A DNA stretch of 7,055 nt from Gammaproteobacteria bacterium (GCA_023487615.1 JAMDBH010000028.1:1-7055); one strand, 5' to 3'; positions 1-6,677 are shown, counted from the stretch's first letter. Program-made: numbers and translations. The notes: a model not told the origin generated them from the sequence alone.

Positions 1-1
1 T

Positions 2-496
2 GGATTCCAAGTCGTGAACATGCATACCTTTAGTGTGGACAACATCCGCGTGAGTAGCACGCGCATTCGTGAGGCGCTTGCAGCGGGAGACTTCACTACT
101 GCGGAAAAATTATTGGGACGGCCGTACCGCATGTCAGGACGTGTGGCGCACGGTGATAAGCTGGGGAGCAGGCTCGGGTTCCCTACGGCGAACATTCATT
201 TGCACCGCAAGACGGCGCCCCTGCAAGGCGTGTTTGTAGTGGAGATGTTCGGCCTCAGCCGGGAGCCTGTTTCGGGGGCCGCCAACGTCGGGACACGGCC
301 CACCCTCAATGGGACGCGCTGCCTGCTGGAGGTCCACCTGCTGGATTTTAATGAGGACATCTACGGGCGCTATGTGCAAGTGGAGTTTTTACACAAGCTG
401 CGCGATGAGGTGCGCTATGATTCGTTGGACGAATTGAAAGATGCGATAGCCAAGGATTGCGAACAGACGCGTGAGTTTTTTCGTAAAGACAGATAA
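2..496 (+). CDS. ribF: Bifunctional riboflavin kinase / FMN adenylyltransferase (FAD synthetase), 5'-truncated by window edge
   Basis: RibF phosphorylates riboflavin to FMN and then adenylates FMN to FAD in the cytoplasm. Only the C-terminal ~165 residues are visible. The frame is open to the first base, and a GTG at 14 is internal, not a start. The family is usually a little over 300 residues, so about half lies upstream. The fragment opens with the end of the adenylyltransferase domain (VSSTRIREAL, about 50-79). It continues through LLGRPY into the flavokinase domain: GRVAHGDKLG, then FPTANI with the conserved PTAN at 182-193, GVFVVEM, and NVGTRPT. LLEVHLLDF follows; its Glu at 329-331 matches the catalytic base position known for flavokinases. 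The protein ends in FFRKDR and a TAA stop. The order ribF-ileS-lspA is common in proteobacteria and supports the call. A terminator-like hairpin follows the stop directly. Confidence 0.95.
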   Translation, partial: GFQVVNMHTFSVDNIRVSSTRIREALAAGDFTTAEKLLGRPYRMSGRVAHGDKLGSRLGFPTANIHLHRKTAPLQGVFVVEMFGLSREPVSGAANVGTRPTLNGTRCLLEVHLLDFNEDIYGRYVQVEFLHKLRDEVRYDSLDELKDAIAKDCEQTREFFRKDR

Positions 497-497
497 A

Positions 498-583
498 AGG
501 GGAAAGGAGAAAGCGAAAAGGGGATACGTTTACTACGGTAGTTTCCTTTTCTCTTGTATCTTTGCTCTTTTCCCTGTTTTTTT
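498..583 (+). terminator. Long hairpin with T7 tract between ribF and ileS
   Basis: The purine-rich left arm (498-513) pairs with the pyrimidine-rich right arm (560-575) with two G-T wobbles and one 2-base mismatch. An inner pair, GAAAAGG (515-521) with CCTTTTC (545-551), extends the stem, and a small ACTAC/GTAGT symmetry (532-542) sits at the apex. Seven T's (577-583) follow one base after the stem. This is the layout of an intrinsic terminator for ribF. The T tract touches the weak ileS ribosome-binding site (AAGAGA, 584-589), so partial read-through or attenuation of ileS is also possible. Pairing was judged by eye, without energy calculation. Confidence 0.7.
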
Positions 584-594
584 AAGAGATCATT

Positions 595-3435
595 ATGACT
601 GATTACAAAGATACCTTGAATTTGCCGCAGACCGATTTTCCGATGAGGGCGAATTTGCCGGTGCGCGAGTTGGAGATTTTACGCCATTGGGATGAGATCG
701 GGCTGTATGGCAGGTTGCGTGAAACCGGGCGCGGGCGGAAAAAGTTTGTCCTGCACGACGGTCCGCCCTACGCCAATGGGGAGATCCATATCGGTCATGC
801 GGTCAACAAGGTGCTCAAGGATATTATCGTCAAGGCCAAGACCTTGAGCGGTTTTGACGCGCCTTACGTGCCGGGCTGGGATTGCCACGGCCTGCCCATC
901 GAGCTGATGGTTGAGAAAAAAATCGGCAAGGCGGGTGTTAAGGTGGACGCCAAGAGCTTTCGCAAGGCCTGCCGTGAATATGCGACCACTCAGGTCAACA
1001 GTCAGCGCGAAGACTTCAAACGTTTAGGAGTGGTGGGCAATTGGGACCATCCTTATCTCACCATGGACTTCAAGTTCGAGGCCGACATCATTCGTTCACT
1101 CGGGCGTGTAATTAAGAGCGGTCATGTCTACAAAGGTTTTAAGCCGGTGCACTGGTGCGTGGACTGCGGTTCGGCGCTGGCCGAGGCCGAGGTCGAATAC
1201 GAGGACAAGACTTCGCCCGCCACAGATGTGCGCTTTGCCGTGTGTGACGAAGCGGCGTTGTTGAGCCGCTGCCGTCTGGTGCCGGAGCATGAAGGGAAAG
1301 GCCCTATATCGGTGGTCATCTGGACCACGACGCCGTGGACCTTGCCGGCGAATCACGCCGTGGCGCTCAATCCGGAGTTCGATTACGTCGTCGTGCAATG
1401 CTCGGGTGAACTTGGCCCTGAGCGCCTGGTGTTGGCGGAGCGACTGATGAAAGATGCCATGTTGCGCTACGGTATGGATGACTATCATGTGGTTGCCTAC
1501 GCACGCGGCCTCGATCTTGAAGGCGTCAAGTTGCAACACCCGTTTTATGATCGGGAAGTGCCGGTCATTCTGGGCGATCATGTCACGGCCGAAGCCGGCA
1601 CCGGCGCCGTGCATACCGCGCCTGGGCATGGTCAGGATGACTACGTCGTTGGTCAGCGTTACGGGTTGCCCGTGGACAACCCGGTGGGCGGTGACGGTAA
1701 GTTTTTACCCAACACACAGTACTTCGCCGGTCTGCACGTCTGGCAGGCCAATGATGCGGTGATTGAGATGCTAAAAACGCGCGGGACGCTGCTGCACGGT
1801 CAAGCATTGCGCCATAGCTATCCGCACTGCTGGCGCCACAAGACCCCGATTATCTTTCGCGCCACGCTGCAGTGGTTTATCGGCATGGAACAAAAAGGTC
1901 TGCGCAGTGCCGCCTTATATGCGATTGAGCAGACAAAATGGGTGCCGGATTGGGGCCGGGCGCGCATCGAGGGCATGGTGGCAGGACGTCCCGATTGGTG
2001 TATTTCGCGTCAGCGTACCTGGGGTGTGCCGATTGCGCTGTTTGTCCATAAAGAGAGCGGCGAACTACACCCCGATACCGAGAAGCTCATCGAACAGGCT
2101 GCTAAATGGGTCGAGCGAGAGGGCATTGATGCCTGGTTTGATCTCATTCCTGAAGAGGTGTTGGGAGACGAAGCGGCGCACTATGATAAGGTCACGGATA
2201 CGCTGGATGTGTGGTTTGATTCCGGCGTCACGCATGCCTGCGTGCTGGAACAGCGTGCCGAGTTGAATGGAGTGCCTGCCGATTTATATCTGGAGGGTTC
2301 CGATCAGCATCGAGGCTGGTTTCAGTCGTCCTTGCTGGCCTCGGTTGCCATGCGCGGCGATGCGCCTTATAAATCCGTGCTCACACACGGCTTTGCCGTA
2401 GATGCAAAGGGTGAGAAGATGTCCAAGTCCAAGGGCAACGTGGTGGCGCCGCAGAAGGTCATAGGCACGCTGGGCGCGGACATCCTTCGCCTGTGGATCG
2501 CCTCCACCGATTATCGTTACGAGATGAACGTATCGGACGAGATATTAAAACGCACGGCCGATTCCTATCGGCGCATCCGGAATACCGTGCGCTTTTTGCT
2601 GGCCAACCTGAATGATTTTGATCCAACCAAGGATAAACTTGATGTCGGCGCGATGCTGGATCTTGATCGTTGGGCTGTGGCGCGCGCCGATGTGCTGCAA
2701 GTCAATATCAAACAGGCCTATGATGATTTTGAATTTCACCGGATCTATCAGGAGTTGCACAATTTCTGTGTACTCGATTTGGGCGGCTTTTATCTCGACA
2801 TCATCAAAGACCGTCAATACACCACGCAGAAAAACAGCAAACCGCGGCGCTCCGCCCAAACCGCGATCTACTACATGTTGGAGGCGATGGTGCGCTGGCT
2901 TGCGCCCATTATGAGCTTTACCGCGGAGGAAATCTGGCGTCATGCGCCGGGGGACAGAGGCGTATCGGTCTTTTTGGACGGTTGGTACGAGCTGCCCGTC
3001 GTTTATCCTGTGAAGGAAGCGGAAAGACAGAGGGTTCTCTGGGAACAAATCCGCGCCGTGCGTGAGGATGTCGGCCGTGAGCTCGAAAAGCTGCGCGCCG
3101 CGGGTAGTATCGGCTCTTCGCTGGACGCGGAAGTGGATCTTTACTGCGACGAGAAACTAAGCGATGTGTTGACCCGTCTCGATGACGAATTGCGCTTTGT
3201 ATTGATTACCTCTTATGCCCGCGTCCACCCTGCTCAAGAGCGCCACGCCGATGCCGAACCGGCCTTAAGTCTCAACGGCAGGCTATGGATCAGGGCGATG
3301 CCTTCCAAACATAAAAAATGTATCCGCTGCTGGCACCATCGCGAGGATGTCGGTACTCACCCTGCGCATCCCGATATTTGCGCAAGATGTGTCACCAATG
3401 TTACAGGCCACGGCGAAGTCAGGCATTATGCTTAA
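595..3435 (+). CDS. ileS: Isoleucyl-tRNA synthetase (class I, bacterial type)
   Basis: Cytoplasmic enzyme that charges tRNA-Ile with isoleucine and hydrolyses mischarged valine. The length of 946 aa is normal for the bacterial type. Class I signatures are present: [12 protein letters not shown] with HIGH at residues 65-68, and KMSKS at 608-612 followed by KGN. The CP1 editing domain shows [12 protein letters not shown] (243-254) and [16 protein letters not shown] (335-350). [12 protein letters not shown] and SGVTHACVL match the catalytic core around CP1. The anticodon-binding domain follows ([12 protein letters not shown] onward). A C-terminal zinc site has Cys909, Cys912, Cys929 and Cys932 (CIRC...CARC), as in the E. 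coli enzyme. The ATG at 595 is preceded by a weak AAGAGA site and opens with the typical [16 protein letters not shown] start. The last 8 bases overlap lspA, which suggests translational coupling. No truncation or frameshift is seen. A T-box leader is not present; the upstream gap is under 100 bases. Confidence 0.98.
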   Translation: MTDYKDTLNLPQTDFPMRANLPVRELEILRHWDEIGLYGRLRETGRGRKKFVLHDGPPYANGEIHIGHAVNKVLKDIIVKAKTLSGFDAPYVPGWDCHGLPIELMVEKKIGKAGVKVDAKSFRKACREYATTQVNSQREDFKRLGVVGNWDHPYLTMDFKFEADIIRSLGRVIKSGHVYKGFKPVHWCVDCGSALAEAEVEYEDKTSPATDVRFAVCDEAALLSRCRLVPEHEGKGPISVVIWTTTPWTLPANHAVALNPEFDYVVVQCSGELGPERLVLAERLMKDAMLRYGMDDYHVVAYARGLDLEGVKLQHPFYDREVPVILGDHVTAEAGTGAVHTAPGHGQDDYVVGQRYGLPVDNPVGGDGKFLPNTQYFAGLHVWQANDAVIEMLKTRGTLLHGQALRHSYPHCWRHKTPIIFRATLQWFIGMEQKGLRSAALYAIEQTKWVPDWGRARIEGMVAGRPDWCISRQRTWGVPIALFVHKESGELHPDTEKLIEQAAKWVEREGIDAWFDLIPEEVLGDEAAHYDKVTDTLDVWFDSGVTHACVLEQRAELNGVPADLYLEGSDQHRGWFQSSLLASVAMRGDAPYKSVLTHGFAVDAKGEKMSKSKGNVVAPQKVIGTLGADILRLWIASTDYRYEMNVSDEILKRTADSYRRIRNTVRFLLANLNDFDPTKDKLDVGAMLDLDRWAVARADVLQVNIKQAYDDFEFHRIYQELHNFCVLDLGGFYLDIIKDRQYTTQKNSKPRRSAQTAIYYMLEAMVRWLAPIMSFTAEEIWRHAPGDRGVSVFLDGWYELPVVYPVKEAERQRVLWEQIRAVREDVGRELEKLRAAGSIGSSLDAEVDLYCDEKLSDVLTRLDDELRFVLITSYARVHPAQERHADAEPALSLNGRLWIRAMPSKHKKCIRCWHHREDVGTHPAHPDICARCVTNVTGHGEVRHYA

Positions 3436-3895
3436 GTGGTTGTGGCTGTCGTTGCTGGTGATCGTTCTCGATCAACTCAGCAAATATGTGGTCAGCAATT
3501 TTCTGCGTCTCTACGAGACGGTGGCCGTGTTGCCGTTTTTCAGCATCACGTTGCTACATAATCCCGGCGCGGCGTTCAGTTTTTTGGCCGGTGCCGGCGG
3601 CTGGCAACGCTGGCTGTTCACCCTCATCGCGCTTGTGGTGAGTATCGCCATTATTGTGTGGCTGAAGCGTCTGCCGGCGGCGGATAAGTGGCAGGCAGCG
3701 GCGCTCTCGCTCATACTCGGTGGCGCGCTAGGTAACGTGATGGATCGCCTACGCCTCGGCTATGTCGTGGATTTTCTCGATTTCTATTATCAACAGTGGC
3801 ACTGGCCGCCGTTTAATGCCGCGGATTCGGCAATAACAGTCGGGGTTGCGATGTTACTGATGACGACCTTGAGAGGGGATAAACACCCTCGTTAG
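3428..3895 (+). CDS. lspA: Lipoprotein signal peptidase (signal peptidase II)
   Basis: Inner-membrane aspartyl protease that cuts the signal peptide of prolipoproteins just before the lipidated cysteine. The protein is 155 aa, typical of the family. The ATG at 3428 lies inside the end of ileS, in a different frame, and starts [20 protein letters not shown] with the conserved DQ-SK motif (15-19). [10 protein letters not shown] (44-53), [19 protein letters not shown] (98-116) and FNAADSAI (129-136) are the family's conserved blocks. The catalytic aspartates are Asp115 and Asp133. Four hydrophobic segments fit the known topology. The frame is open further upstream (from 3347), but that part lies within ileS and is not LspA-like, so 3428 is chosen. 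A lipoprotein gene lies in the same window (5751-6677), though any link beyond general processing is not implied. The gene usually found next, fkpB, is not seen. Confidence 0.97.
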   Translation: MLKWLWLSLLVIVLDQLSKYVVSNFLRLYETVAVLPFFSITLLHNPGAAFSFLAGAGGWQRWLFTLIALVVSIAIIVWLKRLPAADKWQAAALSLILGGALGNVMDRLRLGYVVDFLDFYYQQWHWPPFNAADSAITVGVAMLLMTTLRGDKHPR

Positions 3896-3920
3896 GCGTA
3901 GTCTAAGGAGGTGGTATGAT
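3892..3920 (+). promoter_or_regulatory. Candidate extended -10 promoter for the small Cys/His gene
   Basis: TATGAT at 3915-3920 is preceded by TGG, giving an extended -10 (TGnTATGAT). A poor -35 match, TTAGGC (3892-3897), lies 17 bases upstream and overlaps the lspA stop. Transcription would start near 3927, about 60 bases before the small gene at 3991. The same bases include a strong ribosome-binding-site match, so this reading is not the only one. Judged by eye only. Confidence 0.35.
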
Positions 3921-3958
3921 TATAAATCGAAGTTGATGTGTGCATCTGGGTTTTGTCC

Positions 3959-3979
3959 TTAAGACTGATTAGTCATTAA
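3959..3979. promoter_or_regulatory. Palindrome next to the small gene's ribosome-binding site
   Basis: TTAAGACT (3959-3966) and AGTC-A-TTAA (3971-3979) form an 8-bp inverted repeat with a 4-base loop (GATT) and a single bulged A at 3975. It ends one base before the GGAGG at 3981-3985. At this position it could be an operator on DNA, or an RNA hairpin that limits ribosome access. No known regulator site is recognised. Confidence 0.3.
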
Positions 3980-3990
3980 TGGAGGTAACC

Positions 3991-4137
3991 ATGAGCAAGA
4001 TAATCAAATTCATCCACCGGGTAACACATGCAATCCTGGCTGCGTGCAACGCCGTCTGCCCCACGTGTGGTTCACCCTGCGTGAATACCTTCAATCATCA
4101 AGACGGTCAACACAGTTGTGGTGATCATTCCTGGTAA
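3991..4137 (+). CDS. Small Cys/His-rich protein, probably zinc-binding, unknown function
   Basis: This 48-aa gene begins at an ATG four bases after GGAGGT (3981-3986), the clearest ribosome-binding site in this stretch, and ends in TAA. The N-terminal half (MSKIIKFIHRVTHAILAACN) could form a basic, amphipathic helix. The C-terminal half holds Cys19, Cys23, Cys26, Cys30, His36, His41, Cys43 and His46. The spacing is CPTCGSPC, then H-x4-H-x-C-x2-H, ending in a Trp. This resembles small zinc-binding modules in which paired cysteines combine with a His/Cys cluster; that is an inference from spacing, not an identified family. The gene stands alone between lspA and a hairpin and has its own candidate promoter. 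Base composition is more AT-rich than the neighbours, consistent with acquisition but not proof. I do not recognise a function. A chance ORF is less likely given the consensus ribosome-binding site and patterned cysteines. Confidence 0.65.
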   Translation: MSKIIKFIHRVTHAILAACNAVCPTCGSPCVNTFNHQDGQHSCGDHSW

Positions 4138-4184
4138 GTGGGGAATAAGGATCACATCTTGTGATGAGATTGTTATTGAATCCT

Positions 4185-4216
4185 GGGTAGGCAAACAAAA
4201 AATCGTTTGCCTACCC
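4185..4216. repeat. Perfect 12-bp inverted repeat (hairpin) without T tract
   Basis: GGGTAGGCAAAC (4185-4196) and GTTTGCCTACCC (4205-4216) are exact reverse complements around an 8-base loop (AAAAAATC). The hairpin lies 47 bases after the small gene's stop and 41 before the VOC start. Neither side has a T run outside the stem, so a classical intrinsic terminator is not supported on either strand. It may still end transcription, protect an RNA end, or be a dispersed palindromic repeat. A smaller palindrome, ATCACA-TCT-TGTGAT (4151-4165), lies just upstream. Confidence 0.75.
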
Positions 4217-4257
4217 ACGGAGGACTATATACCCATCAGAACGTATGGCAAGCTCCG

Positions 4258-4386
4258 ATGAGTCTGCGTGGCGTTAATCACATAGTACTCAAGGTAAAGG
4301 ATCTGAGCACCTCGGATCATTTTTACCGTGACGTGCTCGGCATGCAGCGCGTCGGCGAGCGGTCTGGCATGTGGTTTTACCACGCC
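4258..4386 (+). pseudogene. Glyoxalase/VOC-fold protein, N-terminal fragment only (3' end lost)
   Basis: The ATG at 4258 opens MSLRGVNHIVLKVKDLSTSD, followed by HFYRDVLGM. This is the first beta-alpha-beta unit of the vicinal oxygen chelate fold, which includes glyoxalase I, dioxygenases and fosfomycin-resistance enzymes. His8 sits where the first metal ligand normally is. Similarity ends after GMWFYHA (residues 37-43). The frame then runs on to 4509 through sequence that is plainly the antisense of a regulator gene, giving a tail rich in Pro and Arg. VOC proteins of this type need about 120-140 residues and further metal ligands, so the product would be inactive. There is no good ribosome-binding site close to the ATG; GGAGGA at 4219-4224 is too far away. 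A TTG at 4207 is an alternative start but adds nothing family-like. The break point coincides with that of the facing regulator fragment. Confidence 0.75.
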
Positions 4387-4570
4387 GCAGCACATAGCCC
4401 ACACCCGCCGCGCCGTCTATGGGCACGCCGGAGGCCATCAGGTCACGAATGTCCCGGTAAACGCTGCGCTCTGAAATTTCCAGACGCTCGGCGAGTTCGC
4501 ACGCCGTGATTGCCATGCGGCGCGTGCGCAGGATTTGGATGATTTGGAATAGGCGATCCGCGCGGCGCAT
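4379..4570 (-). pseudogene. YafY-type HTH transcriptional regulator (WYL family), N-terminal fragment only
   Basis: Reading the minus strand from the ATG at 4570, the first 64 residues form a complete HTH_11-type DNA-binding domain. MRRADRLFQIIQIL is helix 1, ACELAERLEISERSVYRDI is the helix-turn-helix (about 23-41), and GVPIDGAAGVGYVLRRG (48-64) is the wing. Full-length proteins of this family are usually about 230 aa and carry a WYL ligand- or nucleic-acid-sensing domain. Here everything after LRRG is missing: the frame continues to a stop at 4289 through the antisense of the VOC gene. The result may be a free DNA-binding domain or a dead gene. The ATG lies 30 bases after the stop of the upstream membrane-protein gene on the same strand, with no clear ribosome-binding site. 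Whether it ever regulated the VOC gene or the upstream cluster cannot be told. Confidence 0.8.
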
Positions 4571-4600
4571 GGCGCATCACTGCACGGCAGGTTATTCCGG

Positions 4601-5119
4601 TTATTCTTCGCTAAATCGTGCGATGACCAAGCCCGCCAGTGTCCAGCCGATAATAGTATCCAGAATAACTACGATGACGTAAGGGGTGGAAAACCCAAAC
4701 CAGTTCCAATATGGGGCATGGCTCACGAAGCCGATAATCAAGCCAACCAGTGCAATAAACATCACCTTGCCCAGGTAATTCAAACCTCGCGTCTGGCGCA
4801 GCAACACAAATACCAGAAAGGCCGAGATGATTTGCGTTATCAGTCCGATGCCCATCAATTTGCCCATGTTCATATCGAAGCCTTGCGGCAAGACATTGAC
4901 AAACGCCGCCGTTTCCCCCGGTTTGTGATCTTCCTCTGCAAAGGGCAGATAATAAACGCCTTGTTCCGGCGCATTGGCTTTGAGCGCTTGGGCGACCGCC
5001 GCCTCATCGCTGAACTTGTGAGCGACACTTTCATGCCAAGGCAATATGGTCCAGGAAACAAAGCCCCAAAGAAACAACGCCAATCCACCTAACACCACGG
5101 CTAGCAGAGATTTCTTCAT
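4601..5119 (-). CDS. Integral membrane protein with one extracytoplasmic domain, unknown function
   Basis: 172 aa. Four hydrophobic segments are visible: residues 4-26 (starting LLAVVLGG after MKKS), 87-107, 115-134 and 145-167. Between segments 1 and 2 lies a polar stretch of about 60 residues (28-86) with HESVAHKF, GVYYLPF and a run of Asp/Glu. The Lys2-Lys3 start suggests the N-terminus is inside, which puts this stretch outside the inner membrane. There is no lipobox. The start is well supported by AAGGAGGG (5126-5133) six bases upstream. The gene is third of the complete genes in the minus-strand cluster, 84 bases after the SnoaL-like gene, and may have its own promoter. I do not recognise the family, and no catalytic motif is evident. 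It appears intact. Confidence 0.85.
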   Translation of the reverse strand: MKKSLLAVVLGGLALFLWGFVSWTILPWHESVAHKFSDEAAVAQALKANAPEQGVYYLPFAEEDHKPGETAAFVNVLPQGFDMNMGKLMGIGLITQIISAFLVFVLLRQTRGLNYLGKVMFIALVGLIIGFVSHAPYWNWFGFSTPYVIVVILDTIIGWTLAGLVIARFSEE

Positions 5120-5125
5120 ATAGGT

Positions 5126-5133
5126 CCCTCCTT
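5126..5133 (-). promoter_or_regulatory. Strong ribosome-binding site of the membrane-protein gene
   Basis: AAGGAGGG on the minus strand, six bases before the ATG at 5119. It fixes the start of that gene. Confidence 0.8.
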
Positions 5134-5139
5134 AAAGTT

Positions 5140-5190
5140 GGGCTGTTACAATGGGCTGCCCTTGAGAGCAGCCCGGTTGTTGTTATTATA
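5140..5190 (-). promoter_or_regulatory. Candidate internal promoter (-10) and leader hairpin
   Basis: On the minus strand a perfect TATAAT (5185-5190) lies between the SnoaL-like gene and the membrane-protein gene. No acceptable -35 box is found at 16-18 bases. A transcript starting near 5178 would almost at once form the stem GGGCTGC (5174-5168) with GCAGCCC (5159-5153) around an 8-base loop. A further CAGCCC (5145-5140), six bases before the ribosome-binding site, could pair with the same GGGCTG instead. The hairpin could equally be a weak terminator for the SnoaL-like gene, but no T run follows. Confidence 0.35.
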
Positions 5191-5203
5191 ACGACCAGCC
5201 GTT

Positions 5204-5698
5204 TCAACCGCTCCGGGCGGCGTGCTGGTACTCGGCAAGAAGTTGCGGGTCGTCAATAGAGCCGTGGTGGTGGGTCTGTCGCCACCCGATTTCCGGGCCG
5301 AACCACTGGACGATGCGGCTGGTGCGGATGGATAGCGGTAGCGACATGGCCCCTTTTGAGAACTCGCCGCTCTCACGTCCCGCGAAGACAACCATGTCCC
5401 CGGTTTGAAATTCAACGATGTCGCCGAGTTCCACCCACACCGCCGCCGATCCGGTGAAGATGCGTTGATACAACGCGGCGATGGATTCGTAGCCGCGCAA
5501 GATTCCGCCCAGCGGGTTGTTCAACTGGATGAGTACGTGATCGGCCCACACCTTGCCAAACACACTCATGTCCCGATGGTTGAAGGCGTAGTAGAAGGTT
5601 TCCAGCAACGCCCGTGCTCCTTCGATTTCGTGTTCATGCGCTTGCACAATTCGATTCGTTGAGCTAAGACCATAAGTGTGCGGCGAGTGAAGAATCAT
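5204..5698 (-). CDS. SnoaL/NTF2-like (DUF4440-type) protein
   Basis: 164 aa, soluble, no signal peptide. The pattern fits the small cone-shaped alpha+beta NTF2/SnoaL fold. A first helix, ARALLETFYYAFNHRD (28-43), is followed by VFGKVWADHVLIQLNNPLGGILRGYESIAALYQRIF (47-81). Strands VWVELGDIVEFQTGDMVVFAGRESGEF then lead to LSIRTSRIVQW (122-132). This family includes isomerases, hydrolases, small-ligand binders and many proteins of unknown role; the residues here do not choose among them. The ATG at 5698 is preferred because AGGAG (5711-5707) lies eight bases upstream. A longer frame from 5782 would overlap the end of the hydrolase gene and adds a non-conserved, basic N-terminus. The gene follows the hydrolase gene by 52 bases and probably shares its transcript. 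A His run (THHHGS, 142-147) lies near the C-terminus. Confidence 0.85.
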   Translation of the reverse strand: MILHSPHTYGLSSTNRIVQAHEHEIEGARALLETFYYAFNHRDMSVFGKVWADHVLIQLNNPLGGILRGYESIAALYQRIFTGSAAVWVELGDIVEFQTGDMVVFAGRESGEFSKGAMSLPLSIRTSRIVQWFGPEIGWRQTHHHGSIDDPQLLAEYQHAARSG

Positions 5699-5750
5699 GT
5701 GTTGATCTCCTGATGTATTGTACTCTGCCTTCCGAGCATGGTGGCTGCCA

Positions 5751-6677
5751 TCAGTGACCGAGCATCTCGCCCTCGATGTCACGTACCAGGTTTAAGATGA
5801 ACATCTCATTGAAGCCGTGCCAGCTTCCGTACTTTTTGCGCATCGGATAGTAGACGGTGTTGAAATACTTCGCCATCTGATTGTCGCGCGTACCCAAGGA
5901 ACCGGCTTTCCGGATGGCTTCGCGCGCCAGCCGCCGGCTATCTTCCATCATGTCGCGCCAGTCAATCAAGTCCTGCTTCGCACCGTAGCCGAAGTGCGAC
6001 GGAACGAAAATCTCAAAGTCGAGCGCGGCGACGCGATTGAGCGCCGCGAGATATCCCGGCGCGTAGCGGTCTGGCACGCCAACGGGCGCAACGCTTTTCA
6101 CGAGTCCGAGGTCCGCCGTGAACACCAACTTTTCTGACGGAAGATGGAAGGCATAGAGCGTATCCGTGTGTGAGAGCCCCAGGTAAAGCGCCCTGATCTC
6201 CACACCACCGATGTTGAGCGTCGTGTCGCCCGCGATGAGGCGCGTCGGTTCGAGCACGTCGTGATGTTTAAATTCCTTCCAATATATAGGGCATTTCTCA
6301 TGGGAGATGACCTCGATCGGGGCGAGCGCCGCGCCCCCGCGAGTGTGGTCGAGGTGATAGTGCGAGTAGATGAGTGTGTGAACCTTCTTGCCGGGAAACT
6401 TTTGGTCCAGCTCCTTCTTGAGCGCCGTTGCCATCTCAGCATTCATCGGGTCGATGACCACGAGTCCGGCGTCCGTCACGATGATCAAGTTGCGGTACCA
6501 GTTCCATCGGAACGTGTACACCTTGTCGGTGATCTGCTCGAACTGCGTGCCGTCAATCCCTGGGCCGTGAAAGTAGGGTTCCACCGTCTTCATGACCGTC
6601 TCAAGAACGAAGCCTCTGCAGCCGGCCATTGCTACGACGACTGCCGCCGCTACTACAATCAAAAAACCTCTCTTCAT
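5751..6677 (-). CDS. Metallo-beta-lactamase-fold hydrolase, predicted lipoprotein
   Basis: 308 aa. The N-terminus, MKRGFLIVVAAAVVVAMAGC, is a lipoprotein signal peptide with lipobox MAGC and Cys20 as the lipidation site, so the enzyme should be anchored to a membrane facing the periplasm. The MBL core follows: NLIIVTDAGLVVIDP (63-77), then SHYHLDH with His106, His108, Asp110 and His111; His170 in GLSHTD; Asp189 in FTADLG; and His228 in VPSHFG. The full dinuclear metal set is therefore present. The substrate cannot be told; the layout resembles periplasmic MBL hydrolases of the general SoxH/quinoprotein-relay or lactonase-like kind rather than a true beta-lactamase. The ATG at 6677 is chosen because it yields the signal peptide and overlaps the upstream stop as ATGA. 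The frame is open back to 6776, but this region codes for the upstream membrane protein. The ribosome-binding site is weak (AGAGAG), as expected with translational coupling. Confidence 0.92.
   Translation of the reverse strand: MKRGFLIVVAAAVVVAMAGCRGFVLETVMKTVEPYFHGPGIDGTQFEQITDKVYTFRWNWYRNLIIVTDAGLVVIDPMNAEMATALKKELDQKFPGKKVHTLIYSHYHLDHTRGGAALAPIEVISHEKCPIYWKEFKHHDVLEPTRLIAGDTTLNIGGVEIRALYLGLSHTDTLYAFHLPSEKLVFTADLGLVKSVAPVGVPDRYAPGYLAALNRVAALDFEIFVPSHFGYGAKQDLIDWRDMMEDSRRLAREAIRKAGSLGTRDNQMAKYFNTVYYPMRKKYGSWHGFNEMFILNLVRDIEGEMLGH

Noticed and set aside
497..594. T-box riboswitch before ileS
   Set aside because: The gap is under 100 bases, with no sign of a specifier loop or the conserved T-box sequence, and T-boxes are not expected in proteobacteria. 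The hairpin is explained as a terminator or attenuator.
1096..1629. 177-aa antisense ORF within ileS
   Set aside because: It lies entirely opposite the conserved ileS editing domain, has no recognisable domain, and is rich in His/Arg as expected of the complement of a GC-rich gene.
2545..3048. 167-aa antisense ORF within ileS
   Set aside because: It is a shadow of the ileS anticodon-binding region, without domain, ribosome-binding site or neighbour support.
4207..4509. 100-aa plus-strand ORF as one intact VOC protein
   Set aside because: Only residues from the ATG at 4258 to about 4386 look like a VOC protein. The remainder is the antisense of the HTH regulator, and the TTG start lies inside the hairpin arm.
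4590..4607. Short tandem repeat GGTTATTC x2
   Set aside because: Two copies of about 9 bases, one including the stop of the membrane-protein gene; within chance expectation and without further structure.
4718..5092. 124-aa plus-strand ORF opposite the membrane-protein gene
   Set aside because: The minus-strand frame has a strong ribosome-binding site and clear transmembrane segments; this frame is its complement and has no family features.
5699..5782. N-terminal extension of the SnoaL-like protein to 5782
   Set aside because: It would overlap the end of the hydrolase gene and lacks a ribosome-binding site, while the ATG at 5698 has AGGAG at good spacing.
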